DNA of 64,000 nucleotides from Rheinheimera aquimaris (GTDB taxonomy: Bacteria; Pseudomonadota; Gammaproteobacteria; Enterobacterales; Alteromonadaceae): positions 1-64,000 of the forward strand of contig NZ_JAJAVQ010000004.1 of NCBI RefSeq assembly GCF_020531985.1, given 5' to 3'. A model generated the notes under the pieces. That model was not told where the DNA came from. It saw only the letters and a list, made by a program, of their open reading frames with translations, and did no database searches. Position 1 is the stretch's first letter, and every line of letters starts with the position of its first letter. A program made the position numbers and the translations under genes. Shown one piece after another: positions 8,963 to 16,256 of this stretch.

Positions 8963-9086
8963 CGATTGATTGCTCAATGTATTGGTTCGACAATTACTGA
9001 AAAGTAAGTAGAGTTCTTACTATTTCAAGATTGGTTTGAATACGTTGGAACATCTAACATTTTCAAACTGTGTCGATACACAAATA

Positions 9087-9752
9087 CTAACTGGCATCCT
9101 TTAAGGCTTTTATAAGCTTGCGGATAACGCTTTTCTTGAATTGGCTCTTCAGCGTCTCTGCAAGTGCTGCCAGAGAATTTTCAGAGGTGTTAAATTTAGA
9201 CAGAATTGCTTCAAGTTGCTGAACAGGCTCTTGCGCAATCGATGAAGGCTGTTTTTTAAGTTTCAAAGCTATCATTGCTTCAACAACCAAATTTTTAGTG
9301 ACTGATTTCTTGGTGTTCAGAGTTTTTGTTTTTTCCAGTATGTAATGAAGTACGTTTTCGCATTGTTCTTTAGTCAGCTTGTTCATTTGAAAAAGTGGAG
9401 CGTCGTTAAATTTACCGACCATCTTGAGACCACCAATCCGATTTTCCACTCGTGCAGCGACTAACCGCCGGTTGAGAGTTGAGTATTTAGCTCCTAAATT
9501 TGTTAAAAGAAAATTCTTCATTGACGAGCAACCAAATTGCCGCCAGCCCTCACGAAGTTCGATTGCAAGCAGAGTGAGTTTTTGAAGGATAGATGTATTT
9601 TCAATTGATTCAATCACCATAGCCTTATGGTACTTACTAAACTCAAAATGTTTATTTTGAAGCGCTTTCTCTATCAGCTCGTAGTGCTCTGAATTTACTT
9701 CCGGCATTTGAATTTTAAATTTAACTTTGCGTTTTTCAATTTTGCGGTTCAT
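9087..9752 (-). CDS. Hypothetical HTH-like protein of the island core
   Basis: 221 residues, basic and almost wholly helical. The region from about residue 60 to 130 reads LAIELREGWRQFGCSSMKNFL, followed by a Ser/Thr-Leu-Asn-Arg-Arg recognition-like helix (STLNRRLVAARVENRIGG) and NKLTKEQCENVL. This layout is common in plasmid and phage DNA-binding proteins that control replication or partition. No catalytic motif or membrane segment is seen. The ATG at 9752 has AGGAC eight bases upstream. It diverges from the RHH gene across a repeat-rich region and has its own terminator, so it is probably a regulator or replication accessory protein of the element. Function unassigned. Confidence 0.6.
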   Translation of the reverse strand: MNRKIEKRKVKFKIQMPEVNSEHYELIEKALQNKHFEFSKYHKAMVIESIENTSILQKLTLLAIELREGWRQFGCSSMKNFLLTNLGAKYSTLNRRLVAARVENRIGGLKMVGKFNDAPLFQMNKLTKEQCENVLHYILEKTKTLNTKKSVTKNLVVEAMIALKLKKQPSSIAQEPVQQLEAILSKFNTSENSLAALAETLKSQFKKSVIRKLIKALKDAS

Positions 9753-10157
9753 ATGAGTTGTCCTAATTCAAAGTTTATTCACCTGTCTCGGTAAGTGGTT
9801 ACCGATCAGTTTTTGATTTACAGATTTGATTTGGTATGCATGTTGACGAAAATGCGAACTACACACATTCATCAGATGCACATACCGAATGGCCTAGCGA
9901 TTACTGATTTACAGTTTTAAGAAATTAGGAATTGCAAAAAATAAATGAAGAATTTTCGGCGTTGAATTATCAGTTGAGAGCTCTCAGCTATCTGCATTTT
10001 AATGAAATTCAACTTACTTAAATCATCGCAGTTACGGCGATTTTTTGTTGAGATGAAGCTTTATTTATTCGTCGTTACTGCGATAAGATTTGCGATGAAC
10101 TTAGTTCGCAGTAACGGCGAATATGTCAATCATTGAGAGCTCTCAATTGGGGTGTTT
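9753..10157. promoter_or_regulatory. Divergent repeat-rich region, possible origin or shared operator
   Basis: This 405-base AT-rich stretch has no gene. It holds two copies of the palindrome TGAGAGCTCTCA, at 9975-9986 and 10132-10147, the second extended to 16 bases. Between them lie three copies of a 15-mer of the form TCGCAGTAACGGCGA: 10026-10040 and 10106-10120 on the + strand and 10069-10083 on the minus strand, each differing by one base. The second palindrome ends just before the GGGG ribosome site of the RHH gene, so binding there would block it. The arrangement fits either operators for the two divergent regulators or an iteron-type origin next to the Rep-like helicase. Confidence 0.6.
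10026..10120. repeat. Three 15-bp repeats, TCGCAGTAACGGCGA type
   Basis: Copies at 10026-10040 (TCGCAGTTACGGCGA), 10069-10083 (inverted, TCGCAGTAACGACGA) and 10106-10120 (TCGCAGTAACGGCGA). Centres are about 43 and 37 bases apart, close to four turns of DNA. Each copy is itself a partial palindrome, TCGC-N7-GCGA. Confidence 0.75.
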
Positions 10158-10529
10158 ATGAAGCAAAAATTGAGTTACGAAGAGTGGCGTGAAGATATTC
10201 GATTTTTGTTCAATGCGGTAAAAGTGCATGGTAGCAAGTCACATCTTTCAAGAGTGGAGGTTTTACTTAAACGGAAAAAGCGGACACCAGCTGAAATAAA
10301 GAAATTTGTAGCAGAAGCAGAGGCAATACTGGAAGAGCTTGACTACGAAGGCCGAGACATGTTTTTTAAGGTCTATCGTAACCGCAAACATATGGAAGAT
10401 AAGACACAAGTTAGAGTGTACATTAATACAAGGGAGCAGTTGCGGAAATTAATGGCGGATTATGACTGGAAAGATTATGACGAGGTTATAGCCGAATTAA
10501 TAGCTTTTTGGAGGCGGCAAGGTGGATAA
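10158..10529 (+). CDS. Small protein with a C-terminal ribbon-helix-helix-like segment
   Basis: 123 residues. The ATG at 10158 is chosen because GGGG lies five bases before it; a GTG six bases upstream is possible. The first 80 residues are highly charged helices. The end, TQVRVYINTREQLRKLMADY followed by a D/E-rich helix and IAELIAFW, has the strand-helix-helix pattern of RHH (CopG/Arc) DNA-binding domains. The protein would therefore be a regulator, probably binding the palindrome that overlaps its own ribosome-binding region. It diverges from the 9087-9752 gene. I do not recognise a named family; the RHH call is from pattern only. Confidence 0.6.
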   Translation: MKQKLSYEEWREDIRFLFNAVKVHGSKSHLSRVEVLLKRKKRTPAEIKKFVAEAEAILEELDYEGRDMFFKVYRNRKHMEDKTQVRVYINTREQLRKLMADYDWKDYDEVIAELIAFWRRQGG

Positions 10530-10633
10530 AACCTTAGAGCTTTTTACAAAAATAGCGCGAGCTCTAAAATCGTAAAGTTGCTTTACTCAAACTTATTAGT
10601 GCTGATAATTTACGGCCTTGAATCATAAACTAA

Positions 10634-11098
10634 ATGGACGATTTAATGGCACCTAAATTTTGGAAGCTTTCCCAAGGCACTGATTTTTTTAGTTATCAAG
10701 ATATGGCCGACACGATCGAAAATAAGTTGGTCTATGTTCATTCAGACACTCCGGCCAAAGGTAAGTCTCATGAAGCTCAAGGAGCAAACTTTATAGGAGC
10801 AGATATTGGTGATTACTTTTATCTTACGCATGGAAATAAAGGAATTTATTTACTAGGCCAACTTATTGGCCCGGCTAATATCTTCTCATTAAAAGGTGAT
10901 GGGTGGGTTGATAGGCCATTTCGACTAATTCGACTTGCTGCCCCTAATGGGGGATATCTAGGGCCACAGAAATGGTGGGCGCCAAATGACCGTTCAACTT
11001 TTACGGCAGTACCTGAAAAGGAGCTCACTGAGTTTGAAACCAATATATTAACGCCGTTTTTTGATATTACTTTTGATAAATTTGGCATTAATGTTTAA
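10634..11098 (+). CDS. Hypothetical protein, possibly PUA/EVE-like
   Basis: 154 residues; an alternative start at 10646 (MAPKFWKLSQG) has a slightly better GGA upstream. The opening KFWKLSQG, the central strand-rich stretch GDYFYLTHGNKGIYLLGQLI and the segment WVDRPFRLIRLA recall the small beta-barrel EVE/PUA domains that bind modified nucleotides in DNA or RNA and often accompany restriction-type defence. The similarity is only at the level of pattern. There is no signal peptide or membrane segment. It stands alone on its strand between the RHH gene and a decayed ORF. Function is not known. Confidence 0.5.
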   Translation: MDDLMAPKFWKLSQGTDFFSYQDMADTIENKLVYVHSDTPAKGKSHEAQGANFIGADIGDYFYLTHGNKGIYLLGQLIGPANIFSLKGDGWVDRPFRLIRLAAPNGGYLGPQKWWAPNDRSTFTAVPEKELTEFETNILTPFFDITFDKFGINV

Positions 11099-11729
11099 AT
11101 AAAATTCATTTCAAAAAGGCGTAAATCGTTGGTGGTTGTTTAAGTCTAGTAGCCGATGCCTACCTGGTGTACTACTCTATGTCATGATATGTGCAACAGC
11201 GTTTTGTAATGTAACATCTACTCCCTAGTGAAATTTGTATAATGCAAAGTACATAAATTTTATTGGGGAGTTTTTATATGCTTTCGGGGATGTTGTCGGT
11301 CCTGCGAACATCACCGTTCTATCTGGTAATACTGACCTGATTGGTAGCCCTGATAAACCTGCTGAATAGCTGGCGCTCTGGGAAAAGCCGGATCTGCAGC
11401 CCTTCACACAGTTCTCTAACGCCGGTATCGTCAATTACGTTAAGTCTACCGCACATAATCTGATTTCTAGTTGCTGTTACCTGTAACAGAATGGGCTAGA
11501 GAGGCATTGAAGCAAAGAAAATCGGTGGGACTGGTTCGTGTCAAAATCGAATGGAAAGTGCCTTGTGTATTCGCGGTTATTCATAAACAGTTTTCCCATA
11601 AAGTCACTAAAAGGTAATTGCAAAGTAAATTATAGATTATAAATGTGGTTAAAAAGGTTGACGGTACCTATTTTAGGACTTACCTTTTAAAGGTCCAATC
11701 GGACTTTGAACGTATATCAAGGAATAAAG
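11099..11729. other. Gene-poor stretch with a decayed ORF
   Basis: 631 bases with no intact gene. An amber-interrupted reading frame (11232-11486) is listed separately. The last 100 bases hold the promoter region of the secreted protein gene; no clear terminator or operator is seen. Confidence 0.6.
11232..11486 (+). pseudogene. Amber-interrupted coding remnant
   Basis: One frame reads like real protein across an in-frame TAG at 11367-11369. Before the stop it reads FIGEFLYAFGDVVGPANITV and then SGNTDLIGSPDKPAE. After it, LALWEKPDLQPFTQFSNAGI is followed by VNYVKSTAHNLI. No start codon or ribosome site precedes it. The tripeptide context VGPANI resembles LIGPANI in the 10634 gene, so it may be a relic of a related gene, but this is a weak hint. 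Family not recognised. Confidence 0.45.
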
Positions 11730-12170
11730 ATGAAATTTATCAGAATGTTATTTCCCTCGGCTTTATTTGCGCTTTTTTTCACTACAGCCGCTACAGCTGC
11801 CACAGGTTTTTGGGAAAAAAAGGAAACAAACTATACTATATACTTCGATGGAAGTTTTACTCAGAGCTTATTTTATGACCTGCAAACCCCACGTTTGGGT
11901 ACTCAGATCACTAATGTTGAATGGGAATGGTTTGACTTTGAGAATAATTTTGATACTCAAACAGTTGACCTATGTTATCGCAAGCCGAACACATCGAGCG
12001 ATTTCACTTGCTTAGATATTTCAAGCAATCCTGTCGGTTCAACTGGACACTTCAATGGGTTCGATGCCAGAGGTACCATGGTGTTACGGTATACTCTCAC
12101 AGGTGGCACATATTTTGCTCACTGGGACAATAATGTCTTGAACACCATAAGAGTCACCTACGACTATTAA
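11730..12170 (+). CDS. Secreted protein of unknown function
   Basis: 146 residues with a typical Sec signal peptide, MKFIRMLFPSALFALFFTTA followed by an Ala-rich cleavage region ending near residue 25. The mature part is rich in aromatic residues and strands (TNYTIYFDGSF, VEWEWFDFE, VLRYTLTGGTYFAHWDN), with two cysteines (LCYRK and FTCLD) that could form one disulfide. A small periplasmic or extracellular beta-sandwich is likely. The ATG at 11730 has AAGGA at six bases. It is followed 19 bases later by the 12190 gene, so they may be co-transcribed. No family recognised. Confidence 0.65.
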   Translation: MKFIRMLFPSALFALFFTTAATAATGFWEKKETNYTIYFDGSFTQSLFYDLQTPRLGTQITNVEWEWFDFENNFDTQTVDLCYRKPNTSSDFTCLDISSNPVGSTGHFNGFDARGTMVLRYTLTGGTYFAHWDNNVLNTIRVTYDY

Positions 12171-12189
12171 AGATCACTGAGGGGAAGGG

Positions 12190-12957
12190 ATGTTAGTTAA
12201 CAATGATAAGATGAATTTCGAGGCGGGAAAAACGAAAGCCCAAGATCCTCTGAGCAGATCTTCATCAAATAACAGCAAAATAGATGACTCCAAAATCTCT
12301 AATGTTGGGTTAAGTCAGCAGGGACAAAATCTGAATTATTTATACCAGCTGTCTCTAAGTACTGCTCAGCAAAATCCTTCCCCTGTTTATATTGGAGCCG
12401 AAAAGCGTATTGAAATACTTGGAAATTCAGTAAATGAAATTGCCAGACAATCAGGTTACGAGTATACCCCAGAGCAAATAAAAAGAGTGGTAGAAGACGT
12501 TGCTAAAGGCGTGAATATCACGGAAACACAACCGGGTGATGTGAACGCAAGCAGTGGCTCAGTATATTCGTTCCTCAACAGTGCTGATAAAGCAAAGTTA
12601 GCTGATGCTTATCAGCATGCTTTGGATAATAATACCAGTTTGGATGATGTGCGTTTTGCTGCATTCAGCCTGGCTAGATCAAGATTCATTGAGGCTAAAA
12701 TCAACTCAGGAACAACTTGGGCTGTATATGATCCGAACGAAAATGTGAGCAATATAAAATCTGAAGATGTTGAGGAACTTGAAACGGAAAAATTAACAAT
12801 TGAAACCGGTTCTGAATATGTCAAATCGTTACTAGAGCAATTCAAAGAAGGCAAACTATTTACGTCTAACCCTTATCTAAGGACTTCATTATTCCAAGAC
12901 GTATCGTCTTCACTGCTTATGCATAGGCTTCCATCATTTCTTCAAGAGAAGATATGA
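12190..12957 (+). CDS. Hypothetical cytoplasmic protein
   Basis: 255 residues. The first 60 are Ser/Asn/Gln-rich and look disordered. From about residue 65 the sequence is helical (EKRIEILGNSVNEIARQSGY, then EQIKRVVEDVAKGVNI), followed by a Ser-rich loop and DKAKLADAYQHALDNNTSL. There is no signal peptide, membrane segment or catalytic motif. A strong GGGGAAGGG sequence lies directly before the ATG, with a short spacing. It follows the secreted protein gene by 19 bases. The disordered N-terminus plus helical core resembles a secreted or regulatory effector, but I assign no function. Confidence 0.6.
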   Translation: MLVNNDKMNFEAGKTKAQDPLSRSSSNNSKIDDSKISNVGLSQQGQNLNYLYQLSLSTAQQNPSPVYIGAEKRIEILGNSVNEIARQSGYEYTPEQIKRVVEDVAKGVNITETQPGDVNASSGSVYSFLNSADKAKLADAYQHALDNNTSLDDVRFAAFSLARSRFIEAKINSGTTWAVYDPNENVSNIKSEDVEELETEKLTIETGSEYVKSLLEQFKEGKLFTSNPYLRTSLFQDVSSSLLMHRLPSFLQEKI

Positions 12958-13170
12958 TTTGTAGACTCTGGTTTGATTAATTAGTGTCCACCAATCTCTT
13001 TAAACTTAGAGTAAGCCTGAATTTATGGTTTAGGGGTAACTAGTAAACCTCTACTGCCGGTGCAGTGCTTAAAGGGAATGGTTAGGATTTAGGTATTAAT
13101 CGCGATTCAGAGAATCGTTAAATACAGTTCCCCAATTAGAAAACACAAATCAACTATCCAAGATTGTTGT

Positions 13171-13184
13171 GAGGACTATAATCC
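13171..13184. promoter_or_regulatory. Candidate operator upstream of the XRE gene
   Basis: GAGGACTATAATCC lies 56 bases before the XRE start. The same 14-mer with one change (GAGGATTATAATCC) forms the centre of the 48-bp palindrome at 13552-13599. The GGACT-ATA-type core resembles boxes bound by small controller (C) proteins. Autoregulation is inferred. Confidence 0.55.
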
Positions 13185-13239
13185 GTGGCGAATGAGTCCT
13201 TAAATTCTCATAGTGCACTTCTACTTATGAGGAAGTGTA

Positions 13240-13449
13240 ATGAGCACCATTTCGGTCAAATTCGGACTCAATCTGAGAAAGCAGCGTAAGGCAATTGGCT
13301 TGAGCCAGGACAATCTCGCTTTAACCGCTGAAGTTGACCGAAGCTATATCGGTAGAATAGAGCGGGGTGAAGCAAATGTCACTCTAGAAATGCTGTACAA
13401 GCTGGCTTCAGTTCTCAACTGTCATCCCAGAGATCTTCTACCCGAGTAA
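13240..13449 (+). CDS. Small XRE regulator (controller-protein-like)
   Basis: 69 residues, nearly all one Cro/CI HTH domain: LRKQRKAIGLSQDNLALTAE as the first helices, DRSYIGRIERGEANVT as the recognition region and a closing LLPE. The size and layout match controller proteins of restriction-modification systems, but no methylase or nuclease gene is nearby. GAGGAAG precedes the ATG. One operator-like box lies before this gene and a second, inside a 48-bp palindrome, lies between it and the glycosyltransferase gene, so it probably controls itself and that gene. A related XRE protein is encoded at 34605-34850. Confidence 0.8.
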   Translation: MSTISVKFGLNLRKQRKAIGLSQDNLALTAEVDRSYIGRIERGEANVTLEMLYKLASVLNCHPRDLLPE

Positions 13450-13551
13450 AAGAAATCCTTCTGCTATCACTGCATACTCTGTATGCCTATGAGTAACAAC
13501 GTTCTTCAAATAGTACCCATAACTTAAAAAATTGCCTTCCAACTATTAGCC

Positions 13552-13599
13552 AATTACACTCAAAATTGAGGATTATAATCCTCAATTTTGAGTGTAATT
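13552..13599. repeat. Perfect 48-bp palindrome
   Basis: Two 24-base arms are exactly complementary with no loop; the centre is GAGGATTATAATCCTC (13568-13583). It could act as a terminator for the XRE gene, as an operator, or as both. Perfection over 48 bases is far beyond chance and suggests selection or recent formation. It lies 35 bases before the start of the glycosyltransferase gene. Confidence 0.9.
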
Positions 13600-13633
13600 C
13601 TACGACATAATTGCTTGATAGGAACCATATGGC

Positions 13634-14731
13634 ATGTCCAAAAATGTATTATTGTTTTCCGGCAGTTTTCAGTATGGTGTAGTAGACGACTTCATAAACG
13701 GTATCAAACGGGCATTTGAGCTGATTGGATATCGGGTATATGAGGTTAGCTTAAAAGATAAAAGCTCTGATGACGAACTGCTCAGCCAGCTATCACTTAT
13801 TGATACAACTCAGTTAAAACTCGTACTGTCGGTCAACGCCTTGGCCGTTGAGCTGATAAACAAATTGCCGCAGCTCGCGACGATCCCTTTTTACACTTAC
13901 CTAGTTGACCATCCAATCCACTTGTTACCGCGATTTTATGGCACCAAAGCAAAGCTTCTCTGTGTAGACAAAGAGCATGTCACTTTCCTATCACAACTTG
14001 GTATTCAAGCTCAGTTCTGGCCGCATGCAGTGTGCGATACTGAACTATCAGCTGAATATGTCCCTTTTAGTCAGAAGAAAGGCATTCTTTTTCCAGCCTC
14101 ATTTACAGATGAAAGCGCACATTTTGCTGAAATCAATAAAGTCGCCCCGAATATCGCAGCGAAGTTAACCGACGCTAATGTTCGCAGCATTTCAGATGTG
14201 TTAAGAATGCTCGGATTTATGCAGTCTGGAATATCGCCAAGCGTTCAGCTTAATGAACAGATTGTAACTTTCCTTCGGCGGTGCGATTTATATTTACGAG
14301 GGCGTGATAGAAATACGCTGATAAAAGAATGTCATCAGGCAGGGCTTGCACTAACCATTGTCGGTAGTAACTGGGATAAGACGCATCAGTACGGCTCCCA
14401 TTGCTACTTGCCGGCAGTACCATTTACTGAGTTAAAAAACCTGATTTCAAACAGTCGGTTTGTTCTTCATCATTCACCCGGTTTTGAGCAAGGCCAGCAT
14501 GAGCGAGTTGTCTATCCATTAGCAAGAGGAACCTCTGTATTAAGCAGTGCTACACGTTACTTATTTGAGTCTTACGGAAGTGATAATGGCGTAGCGTTTT
14601 ACAATAGTATGGCTGAGCTGAAACAAATTTCAGTATCAGTGTCGGAAGGGCATTACAGCAGTTGGATAAATAATGCCAATAGCATCATAGAGCGCAATGA
14701 AACGTGGCGTTCCAGAATTGCTATGTTGTAG
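13634..14731 (+). CDS. CgeB-like glycosyltransferase
   Basis: 365 residues. The N-terminal half has a Rossmann-like start (NVLLFSGSFQYGVVDDFING) and YLVDHPIHLLPRFYG. The C-terminal half carries the CgeB/Glyco_trans_1 pattern: a helix RDRNTLIKECHQAGLALTIV, VPFTELKNLISNSRFVLH, then GFEQGQHERVVYPLARGTSV and a Leu/Ser strand. These segments are the nucleotide-sugar-binding half of GT-B enzymes. No signal peptide is present, so it is cytoplasmic. The donor sugar and acceptor are unknown. It stands alone apart from the upstream XRE gene and 48-bp palindrome. AGGAA lies about nine bases before the ATG. Related enzymes glycosylate flagellin or surface polymers. Confidence 0.7.
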   Translation: MSKNVLLFSGSFQYGVVDDFINGIKRAFELIGYRVYEVSLKDKSSDDELLSQLSLIDTTQLKLVLSVNALAVELINKLPQLATIPFYTYLVDHPIHLLPRFYGTKAKLLCVDKEHVTFLSQLGIQAQFWPHAVCDTELSAEYVPFSQKKGILFPASFTDESAHFAEINKVAPNIAAKLTDANVRSISDVLRMLGFMQSGISPSVQLNEQIVTFLRRCDLYLRGRDRNTLIKECHQAGLALTIVGSNWDKTHQYGSHCYLPAVPFTELKNLISNSRFVLHHSPGFEQGQHERVVYPLARGTSVLSSATRYLFESYGSDNGVAFYNSMAELKQISVSVSEGHYSSWINNANSIIERNETWRSRIAML

Positions 14732-15182
14732 TAACGCTTTACCTTGGAACCCGAACTCTGTCTATTAGGGTTCCTAAGCTTTTCAGTGCTTCGGTATAGC
14801 AAGAATGTGATTCGCCCACCTGATACCATTGATTACAGCGATACCCGGGTAACATCAAAACAATTCCCTTCTTGCTATTGTCAGCGAGAAGTTTTACAAG
14901 TGACAACAAATCCAGTCCAATACCATTCCTGCAGAATTTGCACTGCTTTCTGCCTAGTTACGGAATGATTATCCGCAGTCAATGTCTTTTTATGCGAAAT
15001 ATCTTCAGCGACAAGGTTGTAGTAATGCAAGAGGCTTATTGTTCACATACTTTCCTCAAAGCTCTTAGCTGGAACTACACATCTGCTATGGCAAAGTGCC
15101 TAGTAACCGTCAGAGCCAGTAATATTTAGACTGTATTATTGAATATTAAACGAAGTGTACGTGAATTACACCATGGGCAAAA
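14732..15182. other. Intergenic stretch without a supported gene
   Basis: 451 bases. It begins with a weak hairpin (14746-14774). Short open frames in it lack ribosome sites and recognisable protein. The stretch lies between the convergent glycosyltransferase and gntR genes. Nothing else is seen. Confidence 0.6.
14746..14774 (+). terminator. Weak hairpin after the glycosyltransferase gene
   Basis: GGAACCC and GGGTTCC pair with a 15-base loop, extended by CTT/AAG after a bulge, and are followed by a short T-containing tail. It is 15 bases after the stop codon. Confidence 0.45.
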
Positions 15183-15887
15183 TCAAGCATTGATATCCAG
15201 GTGGCTTGTGAGTTTAAACCGGTTGGCAGGGTGATACAGAACTGCATAACAGATCGGTTGGCCGTGAGAATGTGTAATCCGGGTGACTTTCAGGCACGGT
15301 ACTCCATCGTCCACTTGAAGGTTGTGCTTTAGTATTTTCGTAGGCATCACCGCTTCTACCGTTATTTCAGCTTCAGTGACTGGTGCTATTGAGTTTAGAT
15401 ACTCACTGGCAGTTATCTTGCTAAAATCCTGCTGCAAAAACAACGGCACCCGTTCAGCATTTACATAACGTTCTTCCAACTGAATAGGTTGCTCATTCTC
15501 TGAGTGCACGATGATAATTTTATAAACCGTTCTGCTATTAAGTGACAGCGTAAATGCGATGGCGTCGTTGGGGATTAGCGTCAGCTTGCTTAACACGGTC
15601 ATCTTATGCACATGACCACGGGAGCGAATTTCGTCTGCGATATTGCGGATTTCCAATAACGAACTTTGCGCGGCAGGTTCCTTTACAAATGTACCTACAC
15701 TGGCAACGCGCTCAAGTACGCCACTGTTGACCAGCTCTTCGACGGCTTTTCGCGCGGTCATCCTACTGGCCGAAAAGTGGTTGGCCAATTCGGTTTCCGA
15801 CGGGATCTGGCTGCCAGCTTTCCATAAACTGGCACTTATCTTCTTTTTAATCTCATTAGAAATGAGGCGGTACTTTGGCAGCTTCAT
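15183..15887 (-). CDS. GntR-family regulator, HutC/UTRA type
   Basis: 234 residues. The winged helix spans about 1-70 (PSETELANHFSASRMTARKA as the HTH, then GVLERVASVGTFV as the wing). The UTRA effector domain follows, with QLEERYVNAERVPLFLQQDF and a closing CYAVLYHPANRF. HutC-type regulators usually bind a small catabolite or sugar phosphate. The gene diverges from a TonB receptor gene, and the intergenic region carries several GTATATACC boxes and a palindromic sequence close to its own start. It therefore probably represses both itself and the receptor-PepSY genes. The ligand cannot be deduced. Confidence 0.88.
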   Translation of the reverse strand: MKLPKYRLISNEIKKKISASLWKAGSQIPSETELANHFSASRMTARKAVEELVNSGVLERVASVGTFVKEPAAQSSLLEIRNIADEIRSRGHVHKMTVLSKLTLIPNDAIAFTLSLNSRTVYKIIIVHSENEQPIQLEERYVNAERVPLFLQQDFSKITASEYLNSIAPVTEAEITVEAVMPTKILKHNLQVDDGVPCLKVTRITHSHGQPICYAVLYHPANRFKLTSHLDINA

Positions 15888-16256
15888 GCAATGTCCATAT
15901 TACCTATTAACAATAAGTTTGAAGTGGATATACAGCTATACCATTACACCTCAATGCGTGAACGGTAATTTTATACTGGGTTGCACTTCCGCCAACAGAT
16001 TTTCCACGTTTGATCGGTGCTAAATGGGCGTTTCGCACAAGTTACATGTCAGCAACACTGTGCCAGTATATACCACGCGGCTACGCTGTCAATTTTTAAT
16101 CAACTCAATCGGTATTCACCAAGGCAATCTTAGAAAATTAATTTCAAAACTGCTGTTGTATATACCGGTATGCTGTTGTATAACAATTGAGCAAGCAGCG
16201 ACTTTATAATAAATTCCGGCTTCAGCTGGTACAAATGCTACTCAGGAGAACATTCA
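15888..16256. promoter_or_regulatory. Divergent control region with GTATATACC boxes
   Basis: GTATATACC occurs at 16066-16074 and 16158-16166, and a third time inside the receptor gene at 16287-16295. TGCTGTTGTATA is repeated directly at 16151 and 16171, 20 bases apart, and ATACCGGTAT is a palindrome between them. Near the gntR start, GGATATA-CAG-CTATACC forms an imperfect inverted repeat (about 15924-15940). GntR/HutC proteins bind such TATA-rich palindromes. Binding is inferred. Confidence 0.55.

Noticed and set aside
11225-11434. Minus-strand open frame of 69 codons
   Set aside because: It is the shadow of the plus-strand remnant at 11232-11486, which reads far more like protein; no ribosome site.
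13240-13449. Restriction-modification controller protein
   Set aside because: The protein fits the type, but no methyltransferase or endonuclease gene is adjacent, so a restriction system cannot be claimed.
14744-15129. Two overlapping plus-strand frames of 74 and 85 codons
   Set aside because: No ribosome site, Cys/Ser-rich random-looking composition, no family pattern; the region looks non-coding.
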